Source: Flammeovirgaceae bacterium BBD 1991-12 (GTDB lineage: Bacteria > Bacteroidota > Bacteroidia > Cytophagales > Cyclobacteriaceae). Taken from it: a DNA stretch of 64,000 nucleotides. The notes under the pieces are model-generated. The model ran no database searches. It saw only the letters and a list, made by a program, of their open reading frames with translations, and had not been told where the DNA came from. Shown here in pieces: positions 10,801 through 18,320 of the stretch; within the stretch, counting starts at the first letter, position 1; every line of letters begins with the position of its first letter. The translations under genes and the position numbers were made by a program. The stretch lies in assembly GCA_001657315.1 (NCBI GenBank), contig LYSV01000011.1:1-64000 (forward strand), written 5' to 3'.

Positions 10801-10817
10801 CCGAACCGTTGGTCCAT
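7812..10817 (-). CDS. Beta-propeller sensor histidine kinase of LytS type
   Basis: A 1001-residue membrane sensor. After a signal peptide ending near QQPARA come many Reg_prop-type blades (for example GLTSYSVTDILKDRYGFIWI and LYEDNEGILWVGTRDKGIF) to about residue 650. A Y_Y_Y-like domain follows (about 690-765), then one membrane helix (WWFIVLLALLAALISFWI). The cytoplasmic kinase has QITPHFLFNTLNNIY with presumed phospho-acceptor His821 and ATPase motifs INFVENSFKHS and GLGIEHTRRRL. The architecture is that of a sensor-kinase half, with the LytTR regulator as a separate gene. The large periplasmic propeller probably senses a ligand. Divergent from the TonB receptor gene. Confidence 0.95.
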   Translation of the reverse strand: MDQRFGMFKAFTFLLFPCAYIFVQQPARAETQLAVPPDFATFSALPIQTGLTSYSVTDILKDRYGFIWIATVNGINRFDGHRIRQFLATSAPGDGPASNRISQLVEDDQDHIWMFDSYNQVLVAYSSRSSRFRPVALPENDLILRLTKDSRQRIWLSSADYAYLWDSADSLFQRHTLGRLNKKLEEYVTPQKRIRPIVTRLMSTRELTDECFNADRVDSVFSVAQSILHLLDDLLQNSTPAKTSITLIRDVVVSRDSALWVATENNGLFRLKKAKAKHRTDAGLIVEQASYNTYEQNKLPSNDIMSLYEDNEGILWVGTRDKGIFSHHRNRELFGKVNRVRLKNGWVEIGTVRAITEDKKGHTWVGSQENGVFEFDTAFNLKRIIREELPSNIIRALHFDQTGKLWIGHYEGLSLYDPSTGQVENDLLSAYRDLAAEYGHPGHCRVYEIIEDPQGNLYISFWFFVVKYNPYTRHSEIVDLSSGISPSQQARDPIKTRCMFFSNDGRVILGSENYGIFIYDPVTDRVEKPGPADVNPALSNNIFKITPGHTPEEYFLSSSGGMYRLNIATLQVFSDHRLAENHARTYATLQDHEGALWISTVNGLWYYHVIRDSLQKFDFYDGLPSNEFTKNGLLHKQNGLLVFGTNRGLVYVDPMNFKQQKLGRTKMMLYYKERYVDDLTKITLSNKEKSLRLNVHFPSYVTPETNRISYRIKGWEEAWQIQDARENLIFYENVPYGSYILEVKAYNEKNLDFGDYRTIAIVNPPPFWKSWWFIVLLALLAALISFWIHHQRVAFLRKEKEIKLANYQSELSLLKSQITPHFLFNTLNNIYSLCILDPARAGDIVINLSKMLRYMLYECSTDRVLLAKEVNFLRQYAALQKEKGFRDESVTFNITGKIGDQEIVPFLLINFVENSFKHSDLSWNENGYIYILVTIDNNVLTFNARNSYGQSSVLEGGDLHQGLGIEHTRRRLNLFYPGQHEFDIKREAQTFEINLKINLSI

Positions 10818-11024
10818 ACAAACCTAGTCGCCATGAGCTTACAACGTTGATCCACATATTTTACTAAAACATTATTTTTCTGTTAATCCTATTAGCCGTC
10901 AATCTGTTAAAGTCTACAGATTGATACGTTTAAATGATTTTTGAGCCCGTTCATTGACTTTGTCGGTTTGGCTTTTCCGCAATGCCTAGCTTGGCATAAA
11001 ATTTAAAATGAACCATAAGCTCAA

Positions 11025-14000
11025 ATGAAAAAAATTTACCGTTCTGTCTTGCTCTTTATGATCGGTTTTGCGCAGGGCGCTATCCTGCTGGCGCAGGGAA
11101 CCGATGCATCCATTTCCGGCTCCGTAGTAGGCCCGGGAAATGAACCGCTACCGGGTGCCACGGTAATGGTAAAGAACGAATCTACCGGGTTCCTTACCGG
11201 GACCATCACTAATATCGATGGCGTCTACAATATGAAGCAGATGCCGGTAGGAGGCCCGTATGTAGTGGAAGTATCCTATGTAGGGTATCAAAAACAGGTT
11301 AAAAAAGGGTATTCACTGAGCCAGGGAGAGAAGCTGAAAGTGAACTTTACCGTATCGGAATCGGCGGTGGAGCTGGAGGAGATCGTGGTAAGTGGCTCCA
11401 GTTTTAAAAGCCGGGACAGCCGGCTCTCCGCCGCTACTTCCGTTTCAGCCGCAGACGTAAAATCGTTGCCTGCCAACGACCGGAATTTTAACAACCTGGC
11501 GGCCCTTTCTCCGCTGGTAGGCGACGGCACGAATATCGCGGGTGCCAGCAGCCGGTCCAATGGTATCCTGATCGATGGTGTAAACGCACGAGAGGCCAGT
11601 TTCGGAGGGGCGGGTGATTCACCTTACCCGCTTTCGCTGGAGGCACTGCGCGAGTTCGAGGTAGTTACCAACTCCTACGATGTTATCGACGGTATGGGTG
11701 CAGCCGGCGCGATAAAAGCAGTCACCAAGTCAGGAACGAATGAATTCCACGGCAGTGTTTTTTCCTACTGGTGGGATACCCGCCTGGCGGCCGACCAGGA
11801 CCTGCGGGGGCGCGATGTACTGGGAGATACCAAAAACCAGCGGGGGTTTTCCATAGGTGGTCCCATTATCAAGGATAAGCTCCACTTTTTTGCTGCCTAT
11901 GACGGGGAGCGGTTTGAAGAGGATTTCGACCTCTGGTCACAAACGGATGAGGAGGGTGTGCTGCAAAGTAATAGTGGCGGCCGGATATCCGTGGCCGATA
12001 TGGAGCGTGCGCTTTCGATCCTTAGAACACCCCGGTACGGTGTGGGAGATGGCCAGCAGTATGGTTTTTTCCAGAGAACACGCAAGCTGGACACGTGGTT
12101 TCTGCGGCTGGACTGGCAGCTTAATGATATTCACCGGCTTACCTTCCGGTATAATACCAACAATTTCGAGCGGCCCAATATGAACAACAGCGATATTGGC
12201 CGTCATGGATTGATCTCGGCTTCCTACGATTTTATCAACAAGGGGGCGAACGGTATGCTGGCGCTTCGTTCGCAGCTGACCTCCAACCTCACCAATGAGT
12301 TCAAGATCGGGTATTTTTATAACGAGCGGGGTAATAAGATCACTACCGGGCGCCACCCGCAGCTTTGGATCCTGGGCCAGTCAGAAACGTCGCCCGGAGT
12401 GATGGAAGATTACACGCTGATCCCCCGGTACAACCGCTGGACTCCCGAGGACCAGACGAACCATTCATACAACATCATCAACAATACCTATTTCTCCGCC
12501 GGCCGGTGGAATGTAACGCTGGGTACGAACAACCTGATCACGAATAGCCAGGGCATTTACACCCACGATACCCAGGGCCGGTTTGATTTCTTCACGCTGG
12601 ACGCTCTGGAGCGAGGCGAGCCTGACCGGTACAGGAGAAAGTTCACCAACCCCGGGCAGGAGCTGATCGACCCGGTGGATATCTGGATGTATGATCTTTC
12701 ACTCTACGGGCAAATGTCGTCTGAGGTGCTGCCTAACCTGGAAGCTACGCTGGGGCTGCGCTATGACGTGAACATATTCGGTACGAAAGCTGACTATAAT
12801 GCTACGCTGGAGCAGGAGCTGGGCTTCAGGAACGATACCTCTCCCGTAGACTGGAATAACCTTCAGCCCCGCCTGAACCTGAACTGGGATGTGACCGGCG
12901 ACGGCAGAAATGTCATCAATGCCGGGGCGGGCTGGTTTGTAGGCCAGGTGGTGACCCGGCCCTACATTTACTCGCTTATCGATAATGGTATCCGCTATAC
13001 CGGCGTAGACGTTTTTCGCGGGGATGTGGATGAGAGCGGGAATCCCGTGGTGCTGCCTACCCCTGACTACGAGTTATACGACCGTGACTACAACAGTATT
13101 CCCGGCGAGGGACTGACCAACCGGGAGCTGTATCCCTCCCAAGGCAGCGCGGCGCAGGTAGTGAGGTTTGTGGATGAAGACTTTCAGCTGCCCATGTCAT
13201 TCCGTACCAGCTTCAGCTATCACCGTTATGTTACGGATTGGCTGCGGGTAGGCGCCAGCCTGTTTTACAGCAAAACGAACAACCTGTATACTATGGAAAA
13301 TGTAAACCTTCAGCGCGATGTGGAATTCCGGCTGGAAGGTGAAGGAGGCCGGGAAGTATATACCCCTCTGGCAGACTTTAGCATAGACAACCGGGGCGCC
13401 AGCAATTTCAGGACTGCACGGATCTCCAACCAGTTTGAAGATGCTTTGATGTTCACGAATGGTTATGAGAAAAGCTTTAAGTCCATAGTACTGGATGCTG
13501 CCCTGATCCTGCCGCGCAATGGAAAGCTGAACGTGAGCTATACCATGGCGGAAGCGCGCGGTGCGGACAGGTTCAGGAATGAGGACGACCAGCGCTTTAC
13601 CGGGGTGTCCTATTTTGATTATGATTTCATCAATGACGGCTTTTCCCCACAGGACTTCAGTGATAAGGTCCTGGTCAACCTGACCACTCCCAGGTTTGGA
13701 GGCACCACGGTAGGGGTATTCTTCAATGCCGTAAGACGGGGCCGATTTTCAGCCAATGTAACGAGGACGGACCTCAACGGCTCCAAAGTTCGCTCGGGCA
13801 CAGGATTTACAGCATTTATTTATGATCCCTACGATCCGCAGACGGTAGCGTTGCAGGGCGAAGAGTTTGCCGCTGACCTGCGCTCTGTATTTGAAAACGC
13901 CGCCCCGGAGATAAGGGAGTACCTGGAGGACAACATCGGCAGGTATGCCCAGCCCAATGGCGGACTGAAACCCTGGAGAAAGGAGATGAACGTGCGTGTA

Positions 14001-14246
14001 ACCCAGGAGATCCCCATAGTGAAGGAACACAGGCTGGTATTTAATGTGGATTTTTTCAATTTCCTCAACCTGCTGGATGAAGAATGGGGAGGGTATGACA
14101 ATATCATCAATGAAGACCTTTACAACATTGAAAGCTTCGACCCTGCTACCCGGCAGATACAATACAGCGTACGTACCAACTATGGCGAGGTAAGAAAGGA
14201 AGGGAACGGGTTTACGGTGATGATGGGCTTAAAGTATGAGTTTTAA
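11025..14246 (+). CDS. Oar-like TonB-dependent outer-membrane receptor
   Basis: A 1073-residue protein. A signal peptide ends near ILLAQG; a carboxypeptidase-like regulatory domain follows (about 28-115, ISGSVVGPGNEPLPGATVMV and VSYVGYQKQV). The plug (about 118-235) contains VKSLPANDRNFNNLAAL and GILIDGVNAREASFG. The rest is a long TonB-receptor beta-barrel with FGGTTVGVFFNAVRRGRFS late and a terminal aromatic residue (LKYEF). Length and arrangement match Oar-type receptors, which import or display large substrates. No SusD partner is adjacent, so a polysaccharide SusCD pair is unlikely. The divergent propeller kinase and LytTR gene are candidate regulators. Confidence 0.93.
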   Translation: MKKIYRSVLLFMIGFAQGAILLAQGTDASISGSVVGPGNEPLPGATVMVKNESTGFLTGTITNIDGVYNMKQMPVGGPYVVEVSYVGYQKQVKKGYSLSQGEKLKVNFTVSESAVELEEIVVSGSSFKSRDSRLSAATSVSAADVKSLPANDRNFNNLAALSPLVGDGTNIAGASSRSNGILIDGVNAREASFGGAGDSPYPLSLEALREFEVVTNSYDVIDGMGAAGAIKAVTKSGTNEFHGSVFSYWWDTRLAADQDLRGRDVLGDTKNQRGFSIGGPIIKDKLHFFAAYDGERFEEDFDLWSQTDEEGVLQSNSGGRISVADMERALSILRTPRYGVGDGQQYGFFQRTRKLDTWFLRLDWQLNDIHRLTFRYNTNNFERPNMNNSDIGRHGLISASYDFINKGANGMLALRSQLTSNLTNEFKIGYFYNERGNKITTGRHPQLWILGQSETSPGVMEDYTLIPRYNRWTPEDQTNHSYNIINNTYFSAGRWNVTLGTNNLITNSQGIYTHDTQGRFDFFTLDALERGEPDRYRRKFTNPGQELIDPVDIWMYDLSLYGQMSSEVLPNLEATLGLRYDVNIFGTKADYNATLEQELGFRNDTSPVDWNNLQPRLNLNWDVTGDGRNVINAGAGWFVGQVVTRPYIYSLIDNGIRYTGVDVFRGDVDESGNPVVLPTPDYELYDRDYNSIPGEGLTNRELYPSQGSAAQVVRFVDEDFQLPMSFRTSFSYHRYVTDWLRVGASLFYSKTNNLYTMENVNLQRDVEFRLEGEGGREVYTPLADFSIDNRGASNFRTARISNQFEDALMFTNGYEKSFKSIVLDAALILPRNGKLNVSYTMAEARGADRFRNEDDQRFTGVSYFDYDFINDGFSPQDFSDKVLVNLTTPRFGGTTVGVFFNAVRRGRFSANVTRTDLNGSKVRSGTGFTAFIYDPYDPQTVALQGEEFAADLRSVFENAAPEIREYLEDNIGRYAQPNGGLKPWRKEMNVRVTQEIPIVKEHRLVFNVDFFNFLNLLDEEWGGYDNIINEDLYNIESFDPATRQIQYSVRTNYGEVRKEGNGFTVMMGLKYEF

Positions 14247-14328
14247 GGAAATGGCGCTTATGTAGTGTCTGTAAGGACTCAATAATTTGAATACCAATGT
14301 GGTGTATTGGATCATGCTTAGTGAAACC

Positions 14329-14394
14329 TAGTGTCTTTGAGACTTAGTGGCTTGACAGCACAGTTATTTTAGCCACTAGGTCACGAAGACACTA
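14329..14394. repeat. Imperfect inverted repeat with 24-base arms
   Basis: The left arm (14329-14352) begins TAGTGTCTTT and ends TTAGTGGCT; the right arm (14371-14394) is its near-perfect reverse complement with about three mismatches. An 18-base loop separates them. It may be a REP/MITE-like intergenic repeat; no T-run follows, so it is less likely a terminator. Confidence 0.6.
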
Positions 14395-14510
14395 AAAAAT
14401 CACAAAGTCTCTAAACATAGCGAAGAACTGATCAAATTTATAACCATATAACATAGTTCTCTCGCGGGCTCTGTGTAGGTAGATCCACAAACATTCATAT
14501 TGATTTAAGT

Positions 14511-14550
14511 AGAAGGGGGCGCCTGTTATGAGGTGCCTTCTTTGTTTTGT
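14511..14550 (+). terminator. Terminator-like hairpin
   Basis: An imperfect stem (AGAAGGGGGCGCCT at 14511-14524 with AGGTGCCTTCT at 14531-14541) and six-base loop are followed by a T-rich tract TTGTTTTGTT. The orientation would end transcripts from the TonB receptor gene, although it lies about 265 bases after that stop codon. Confidence 0.5.
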
Positions 14551-14576
14551 TAGGGCGGGGGGCTCATGAGGGCTGA

Positions 14577-14609
14577 AACCTTCCTAAGCCTCAGAGGCTT
14601 AGGAAGGTT
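14577..14609. repeat. Perfect REP-like hairpin, copy 1
   Basis: AACCTTCCTAAGCCT (14577-14591) and its exact reverse complement (14595-14609) flank a three-base loop. A diverged copy lies at 15796-15828, on the other side of the MTHFR-like gene, so this is a dispersed repeat family. Confidence 0.75.
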
Positions 14610-14786
14610 GGCGTAATGATCTATGTGAAGCTTTTTATGTAATTAAAGTGCTTTTTATTCTCTTCGAACATTATTTCTCAACTATCTATTTTAATGTGTA
14701 TAAACGCAGAACACTTCAACAGGCTTTACCGTTAACCTTTTTGATTTTTTCATGAAATTACCAGCATTGCACATACTTAGTAGAAC

Positions 14787-15737
14787 ATGACATTTAAAGA
14801 CAGGATCCTCAACAGGGAAAGCGGGTTGATCTTTTACAGCTTTGCTCCGCCAAAGATCTCAACGGAAGAAACCAAAGTTGAAGCTATTGCCAGCAAGCAA
14901 ACGGAGCAGCTCTCAAAACTGGATATAGATGCGCTGATCCTGTATGATATTCAGGATGAAAGCCTACGCACAAATGAAGAGCGGACTTTTCCATATATAC
15001 CCACCATCGCACCGGATGACTACAGCAAAAAATACCTGGCTGAATTAAAAATTCCCAGGATAGTATATAAAAGCATTGCCAATCACACGAAGGAAATGTT
15101 CCATGACTGGCTACATAAGAACAGCGATCTGGAAAGTGTGGTTTTTGTGGGTGCCTCGTCGCAGCAACAGATCAGGCATACGAATTTTTCTCTCTCGGAC
15201 GCATATGATCTACGGGGGCAGAATTTCAGTCACCTGCTACTCGGTGGTGTAACCATACCTGAGCGACACAGAAAAAAGGGTGATGAACACCAAAGACTCC
15301 GAAACAAAACGGAGAACGGTTGCAGCTTCTTTGTTTCCCAATGTGTCTACGGTATTACTGAAGCTAAAAACCTGCTTTCCGACTACTACTATTTTTCGCT
15401 GGAAAACGGATATACTATGGCACCTGTTATTTTTACCCTCAGCCCCTGCGGTTCAATAAAAACGCTAAAATTTATGCAGTGGCTGGGCATTGAGGTGCCC
15501 AACTGGCTGTATAATGATCTGAAACACTCCCGGGATATTCTGGAAGCATCTGTGAGCACCTCTCTTAAAATAGCCGAGGAACTGCTCAACTTTTCGATTA
15601 AAAAAGGGATTCCTATCGGATTTAACATTGAAAGTGTTTCTATCAGAAAAGAAGAAATTGATGCATCGATCAGAATATTAAATAATGTCCTTGATATGGT
15701 GGTGCCTGCCGGGAGAGCTATGACAATACAATCGTAA
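14787..15737 (+). CDS. Methylenetetrahydrofolate reductase-like TIM-barrel protein
   Basis: A 316-residue soluble protein with the layout of the MTHFR/MetF barrel: GLIFYSFAPPKIS at the first strand, DIDALILYDIQDESLR at the second, HLLLGGVTIPERHRKKGDEH where MetF has its folate and FAD loop, and CSFFVSQCVYGITEAK resembling the FITQLFFD segment. GIPIGFNIESVSIRKEEID follows late. The Glu that acts as acid catalyst in E. coli MetF (in the SFEFFPP motif) appears replaced by Ser here (FYSFAPPK). The fold call is moderately sure; the reaction may not be methylenetetrahydrofolate reduction. The gene is bracketed by two copies of the same hairpin family. Confidence 0.6.
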   Translation: MTFKDRILNRESGLIFYSFAPPKISTEETKVEAIASKQTEQLSKLDIDALILYDIQDESLRTNEERTFPYIPTIAPDDYSKKYLAELKIPRIVYKSIANHTKEMFHDWLHKNSDLESVVFVGASSQQQIRHTNFSLSDAYDLRGQNFSHLLLGGVTIPERHRKKGDEHQRLRNKTENGCSFFVSQCVYGITEAKNLLSDYYYFSLENGYTMAPVIFTLSPCGSIKTLKFMQWLGIEVPNWLYNDLKHSRDILEASVSTSLKIAEELLNFSIKKGIPIGFNIESVSIRKEEIDASIRILNNVLDMVVPAGRAMTIQS

Positions 15738-15795
15738 ATTGTAGAAATCAATCGGGTCATTGTTTGGTGCCTGTTGGCACTTTCGTGAAGAAAAA

Positions 15796-15828
15796 AACCC
15801 TCCTAAGCCTTTGAGGCTTAAGAAGGTT
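15796..15828. repeat. REP-like hairpin, copy 2
   Basis: AACCCTCCTAAGCCT (15796-15810), a three-base loop and AGGCTTAAGAAGGTT (15814-15828) form a stem with two mismatches. It is a diverged copy of the perfect hairpin at 14577-14609. Confidence 0.7.
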
Positions 15829-15916
15829 GGTACTGTGAGATTATTTTCCTCGCCAAGGAAAAGATATTCCTAATAACTAAATAACCAATAACTCAGCAAC
15901 TCAATAACTATCTTAG

Positions 15917-16147
15917 CAGTACTTCCAGCTTTCTCAGCAACTGAATAACCTGCTGGAAACCGTACCGCCTACCCGTCTGAAAAACCGGCTGCTGCGGGTA
16001 CTGCTACAGTTCCTGATCGACGAGTGCCACGCGCTGCCGGTGGATTTTGATTGTATGATCATGGATTATTTTCTGCTGTTTGACTTTCTGACCGTGGTGG
16101 AGCAGGAGCTGGGGGAATGCTGTGGAGATGAGGAGGCTTTTTCTTAA
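15917..16147 (+). pseudogene. 5'-truncated gene remnant
   Basis: An open frame from a TAG at 15914-15916 to TAA at 16145-16147 reads LNNLLETVPPTRLKNRLLRV, then LLQFLIDECHALPVDFDCMI, MDYFLLFDFLTVVEQELGE and CCGDEEAFS. Codons are rich in CTG and GTG at third positions, unlike the AT-rich flanks, which suggests it was once coding. There is no start codon in the first 45 codons and no ribosome site, so it is probably the tail of a lost gene. The family was not recognised. Confidence 0.4.
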
Positions 16148-16243
16148 GGGGAAAACCTTACCCATAGCCTCTACAGTAAAACACATCCAAAAATTTTATG
16201 TTTTACATAAAAAATATTACCTTCAAAATAAAATTCATACGCA

Positions 16244-16804
16244 TTGAAGACTCGTCCTCTTAAGTTATCCATCTATTTTATCCAGGTCATCAAACTACTG
16301 ATTTCCATCTTCATGGTGGCGTTTACTGTTACTCTTATCTACAGTTTGATGAATACGGATGCATTTTCCGGACTGACCATTGAGGATGGATTCAGTCCGG
16401 GGCTTGACATCGGGAATTTTCGCATTTGTTCAGCCTGTGACAGTGACCAATATCTGGCTGTTTCAGCATTGAGCCCGGCCATGAAGTTTTGGCTACTGGT
16501 CCGCGGAATAATCCTTTTTTCGTTGGTTTTGAAGAGTTTACAGATTGTCTTACGCATCGTCCGGTCCATTCAGTCCAGATCATCGTTTTACGAAAAAAAT
16601 ATAACCGGCTTTCTCATCCTCAGCAAGCTGGGGCTGGTCATCGCTTTTTTCAGCAGTTTCAATTTCTTCATTCAAGGTGATGTAAGTGATGTGCAGTTTG
16701 CCATTCCATTGGGACCCATTGGCTACGTGCTTGCCTGCAAACTGCTGGCGGAGATCTTCAGGGAAGGGAAAATGCTGTCAGAAGACAGCAATTCAATTAT
16801 ATGA
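16244..16804 (+). CDS. DUF2975 membrane protein
   Basis: A 186-residue protein with four hydrophobic segments (about 12-35, 82-104, 120-138 and 150-168) and the order of DUF2975 proteins: a first helix, an extracytoplasmic loop with CSACDSD, then three helices. DUF2975 genes are commonly paired with a small YozG-type HTH gene, as here. The start is TTG at 16244; no in-frame ATG lies upstream, and the next Met is at residue 24 inside the first helix. Its stop overlaps the start of the HTH gene (ATGA at 16801-16804). Function unknown. Confidence 0.8.
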   Translation: MKTRPLKLSIYFIQVIKLLISIFMVAFTVTLIYSLMNTDAFSGLTIEDGFSPGLDIGNFRICSACDSDQYLAVSALSPAMKFWLLVRGIILFSLVLKSLQIVLRIVRSIQSRSSFYEKNITGFLILSKLGLVIAFFSSFNFFIQGDVSDVQFAIPLGPIGYVLACKLLAEIFREGKMLSEDSNSII

Positions 16805-17007
16805 AAATTGTTGTCACCCTCGATGTTATGCTTGCAAAGCGTAAAATGAAACTTAATGAGCTTTCGGAAAAGGTAGGTATTTCCGTGACCAATCTGTCGC
16901 TTCTCAAAACCGGCAAGGCCAAAGGCATTCGTTTCAGCACGTTGCTCGCTATTTGCGAAGTGCTGGACTGCGAGCCAGGCGATATTCTGACCATCGATAA
17001 AGATTAG
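16801..17007 (+). CDS. YozG-type XRE helix-turn-helix regulator
   Basis: A 68-residue protein made of one Cro/CI-type HTH: LDVMLAKRKMKLNELSEKVG, then SVTNLSLLKTGKAKGIRFST and LLAICEVLDCEPGDILTID. This matches the YozG family. The ATG overlaps the DUF2975 stop by four bases, giving translational coupling. It probably represses its own operon or a stress-related promoter; this is inferred from family behaviour. Confidence 0.9.
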   Translation: MKIVVTLDVMLAKRKMKLNELSEKVGISVTNLSLLKTGKAKGIRFSTLLAICEVLDCEPGDILTIDKD

Positions 17008-17010
17008 ATC

Positions 17011-17629
17011 ATGATCAACACCATTATTTCATCCTTAGGGCAAGTCATCCTTTTTTCACTGATCCCGTTCACCGTGTACCTGCTACGGAAGAAAAGTATG
17101 AAAGGGTTTTTCCATTACCTTGGTTTAAAGGCATCCAATACCAGAGCTAACTTACTGGCTTTATTAATTAATGCTGCTCCTTGCCTCACCTGTGGTTATT
17201 CTTTTATTTTTGGATGAACATTTTAAAAGTGCGTTAACTGACCCGTCAAGTGTCAGTGGCAGTATTCGCCAAATGGGATTTGGCCTGGAAGCCATTGCAA
17301 CCATCCTTGTGGTTGCACTTATCAAAACCGGTTTATCCGAAGAAATATTTTTCAGAGGATTTGTGGCAAAAAGGCTGATTGCTATTTCCAACTTCACGAT
17401 CGGTAATACTATTCAGGCGGTACTCTTTGGAGCCATTCATATCCTGCTTTTCCTGAGCATTACCAGCGACCCGCTTTTCCTTGCCATCAGCTTTATCATA
17501 CCTGCCGTGGGTGCTTATTTTAAGGTGATACTCAATGAAAAGATTGCGGGAGGAAGTATCCTGCCCGGGTGGATCGCGCATGGGTCGGCAAACCTTGTCT
17601 CTTACAGCGTAATTGCGTTTGTTTTATAG
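17011..17629 (+). pseudogene. CPBP-family intramembrane glutamic protease, frameshifted
   Basis: The first frame (17011-17217) gives an N-terminal membrane segment, then runs out of family-like sequence after RANLLALLINA. The second frame (17171-17629) gives the rest: LLLASPVVILLFLD, EEIFFRGF (Glu-Glu-x3-Arg motif), LFGAIHILLF (Phe-x3-His) and HGSANLVSY (His-x3-Asn). All catalytic motifs are intact. The frames cross between about 17155 and 17171, in TTATTAATTAATG, by a one-base shift. CPBP proteases are often linked to bacteriocin self-immunity or prenyl-protein processing. The ATG at 17171 could still start a shortened protein holding every active-site motif. Confidence 0.8.
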
Positions 17630-17781
17630 GAACATCGAAAAAAAGTCTGAAAACTGTAAAAGCTTCAGCACGCTTCGAAAGAACCTCAGGGCAGGAGGAA
17701 CAGATTATGACGATTCACCTGACTGACTTTAAGCTACCTTTGGTTTTCCGGATTAAGTCGCAATTTATCTTATCTGTCGAA

Positions 17782-17799
17782 ACAAATATGTATATTTGT
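17782..17799. promoter_or_regulatory. Palindromic operator of the Xre/RES module
   Basis: ACAAATAT and ATATTTGT are exact inverted arms separated by two bases. The dyad covers the -7 box of the module promoter, the arrangement expected for autorepression by the antitoxin. Confidence 0.6.
17791..17798 (+). promoter_or_regulatory. -7 promoter box of the Xre/RES module
   Basis: TATATTTG matches the Bacteroidetes -7 consensus TAnnTTTG exactly and ends 18 bases before the antitoxin ATG at 17817. No exact TTG is visible at the -33 position. Confidence 0.55.
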
Positions 17800-17816
17800 C
17801 GTATTAAAAAGTACAA

Positions 17817-18320
17817 ATGTCAAAATATAAAATAAAATCACAGGTTGTAACCAAGGCAAATGAGGAGCTGAAAATTTATGCGAAAGAATTTGCACGTGCC
17901 AGGGATATAAAACCAAAAGACATCAATTACCAGGTTTTTTTGCAGGACAAGCTATTGGTAGCTCATGCCGTTAAAAAAGGTGTAACCAGTGTATTGTTTG
18001 AGGAAATTAAAAAAAATTCGCCTTTTGACGATCGACAATGGTCGGATTTCCTCAATATCAATGTACGGACTTTACAAAGATACAAGAAGGCACAGGATCA
18101 TGTATTCAAGCCTATACAAAGTGAAAAAATATTTGAACTGGCAGAAGTTATCAATATGGGATATGAAGTATTTGATTCTTCTGAAAACTTCAACATTTGG
18201 TTAAATAGTCCGTCTACAGCGCTGGGTAATGAAAAGCCTGTTAATCTGCTTGACACATCATACGGTAAAGATCTGGTCCTTGCGGAATTAAACAGAATAG
18301 AATACGGCATATTTGTTTAA
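17817..18320 (+). CDS. Xre/MbcA/ParS-type antitoxin of a RES toxin
   Basis: A 167-residue protein with an N-terminal HTH-like part (about 40-100, LNINVRTLQRYKK) and a C-terminal toxin-binding region: IFELAEVINMGYEVFDSSEN, FNIWLNSPSTALGNEKPVNL, LDTSYGKDLVLAELNRIEYG. The last matches the DUF2384/MbcA-ParS pattern. It neutralises the RES toxin encoded next and probably represses the operon through the palindrome at 17782-17799. The last base of its stop codon is the first base of the toxin ATG. AT-rich composition here suggests horizontal acquisition. Confidence 0.9.
   Translation: MSKYKIKSQVVTKANEELKIYAKEFARARDIKPKDINYQVFLQDKLLVAHAVKKGVTSVLFEEIKKNSPFDDRQWSDFLNINVRTLQRYKKAQDHVFKPIQSEKIFELAEVINMGYEVFDSSENFNIWLNSPSTALGNEKPVNLLDTSYGKDLVLAELNRIEYGIFV

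Larger units (their letters stand above)
14247..14786. other. 540-base intergenic stretch rich in palindromes
   Basis: No coding frame is convincing here. It contains an imperfect inverted repeat with 24-base arms (14329-14352 and 14371-14394), a terminator-like hairpin (14511-14541), and a perfect 15-base-arm hairpin (14577-14609), each listed separately. The remainder is AT-rich and probably carries the promoter of the MTHFR-like gene. Confidence 0.6.
15738..16243. other. 506-base stretch with hairpin and gene remnant
   Basis: It contains the second copy of the AACC(T/C)TCCTAAGCCT hairpin (15796-15828), a small GTGCC/GGCAC stem at 15767-15780 followed by TTTC, and an open coding-like remnant at 15917-16147 described separately. 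The last 100 bases are AT-rich and lead into the DUF2975 gene. Confidence 0.6.

Noticed and set aside
14247-14786. Possible small RNA gene in the hairpin-rich gap
   Set aside because: Stem-loops exist but no promoter box at a suitable distance and no known RNA family pattern could be recognised.
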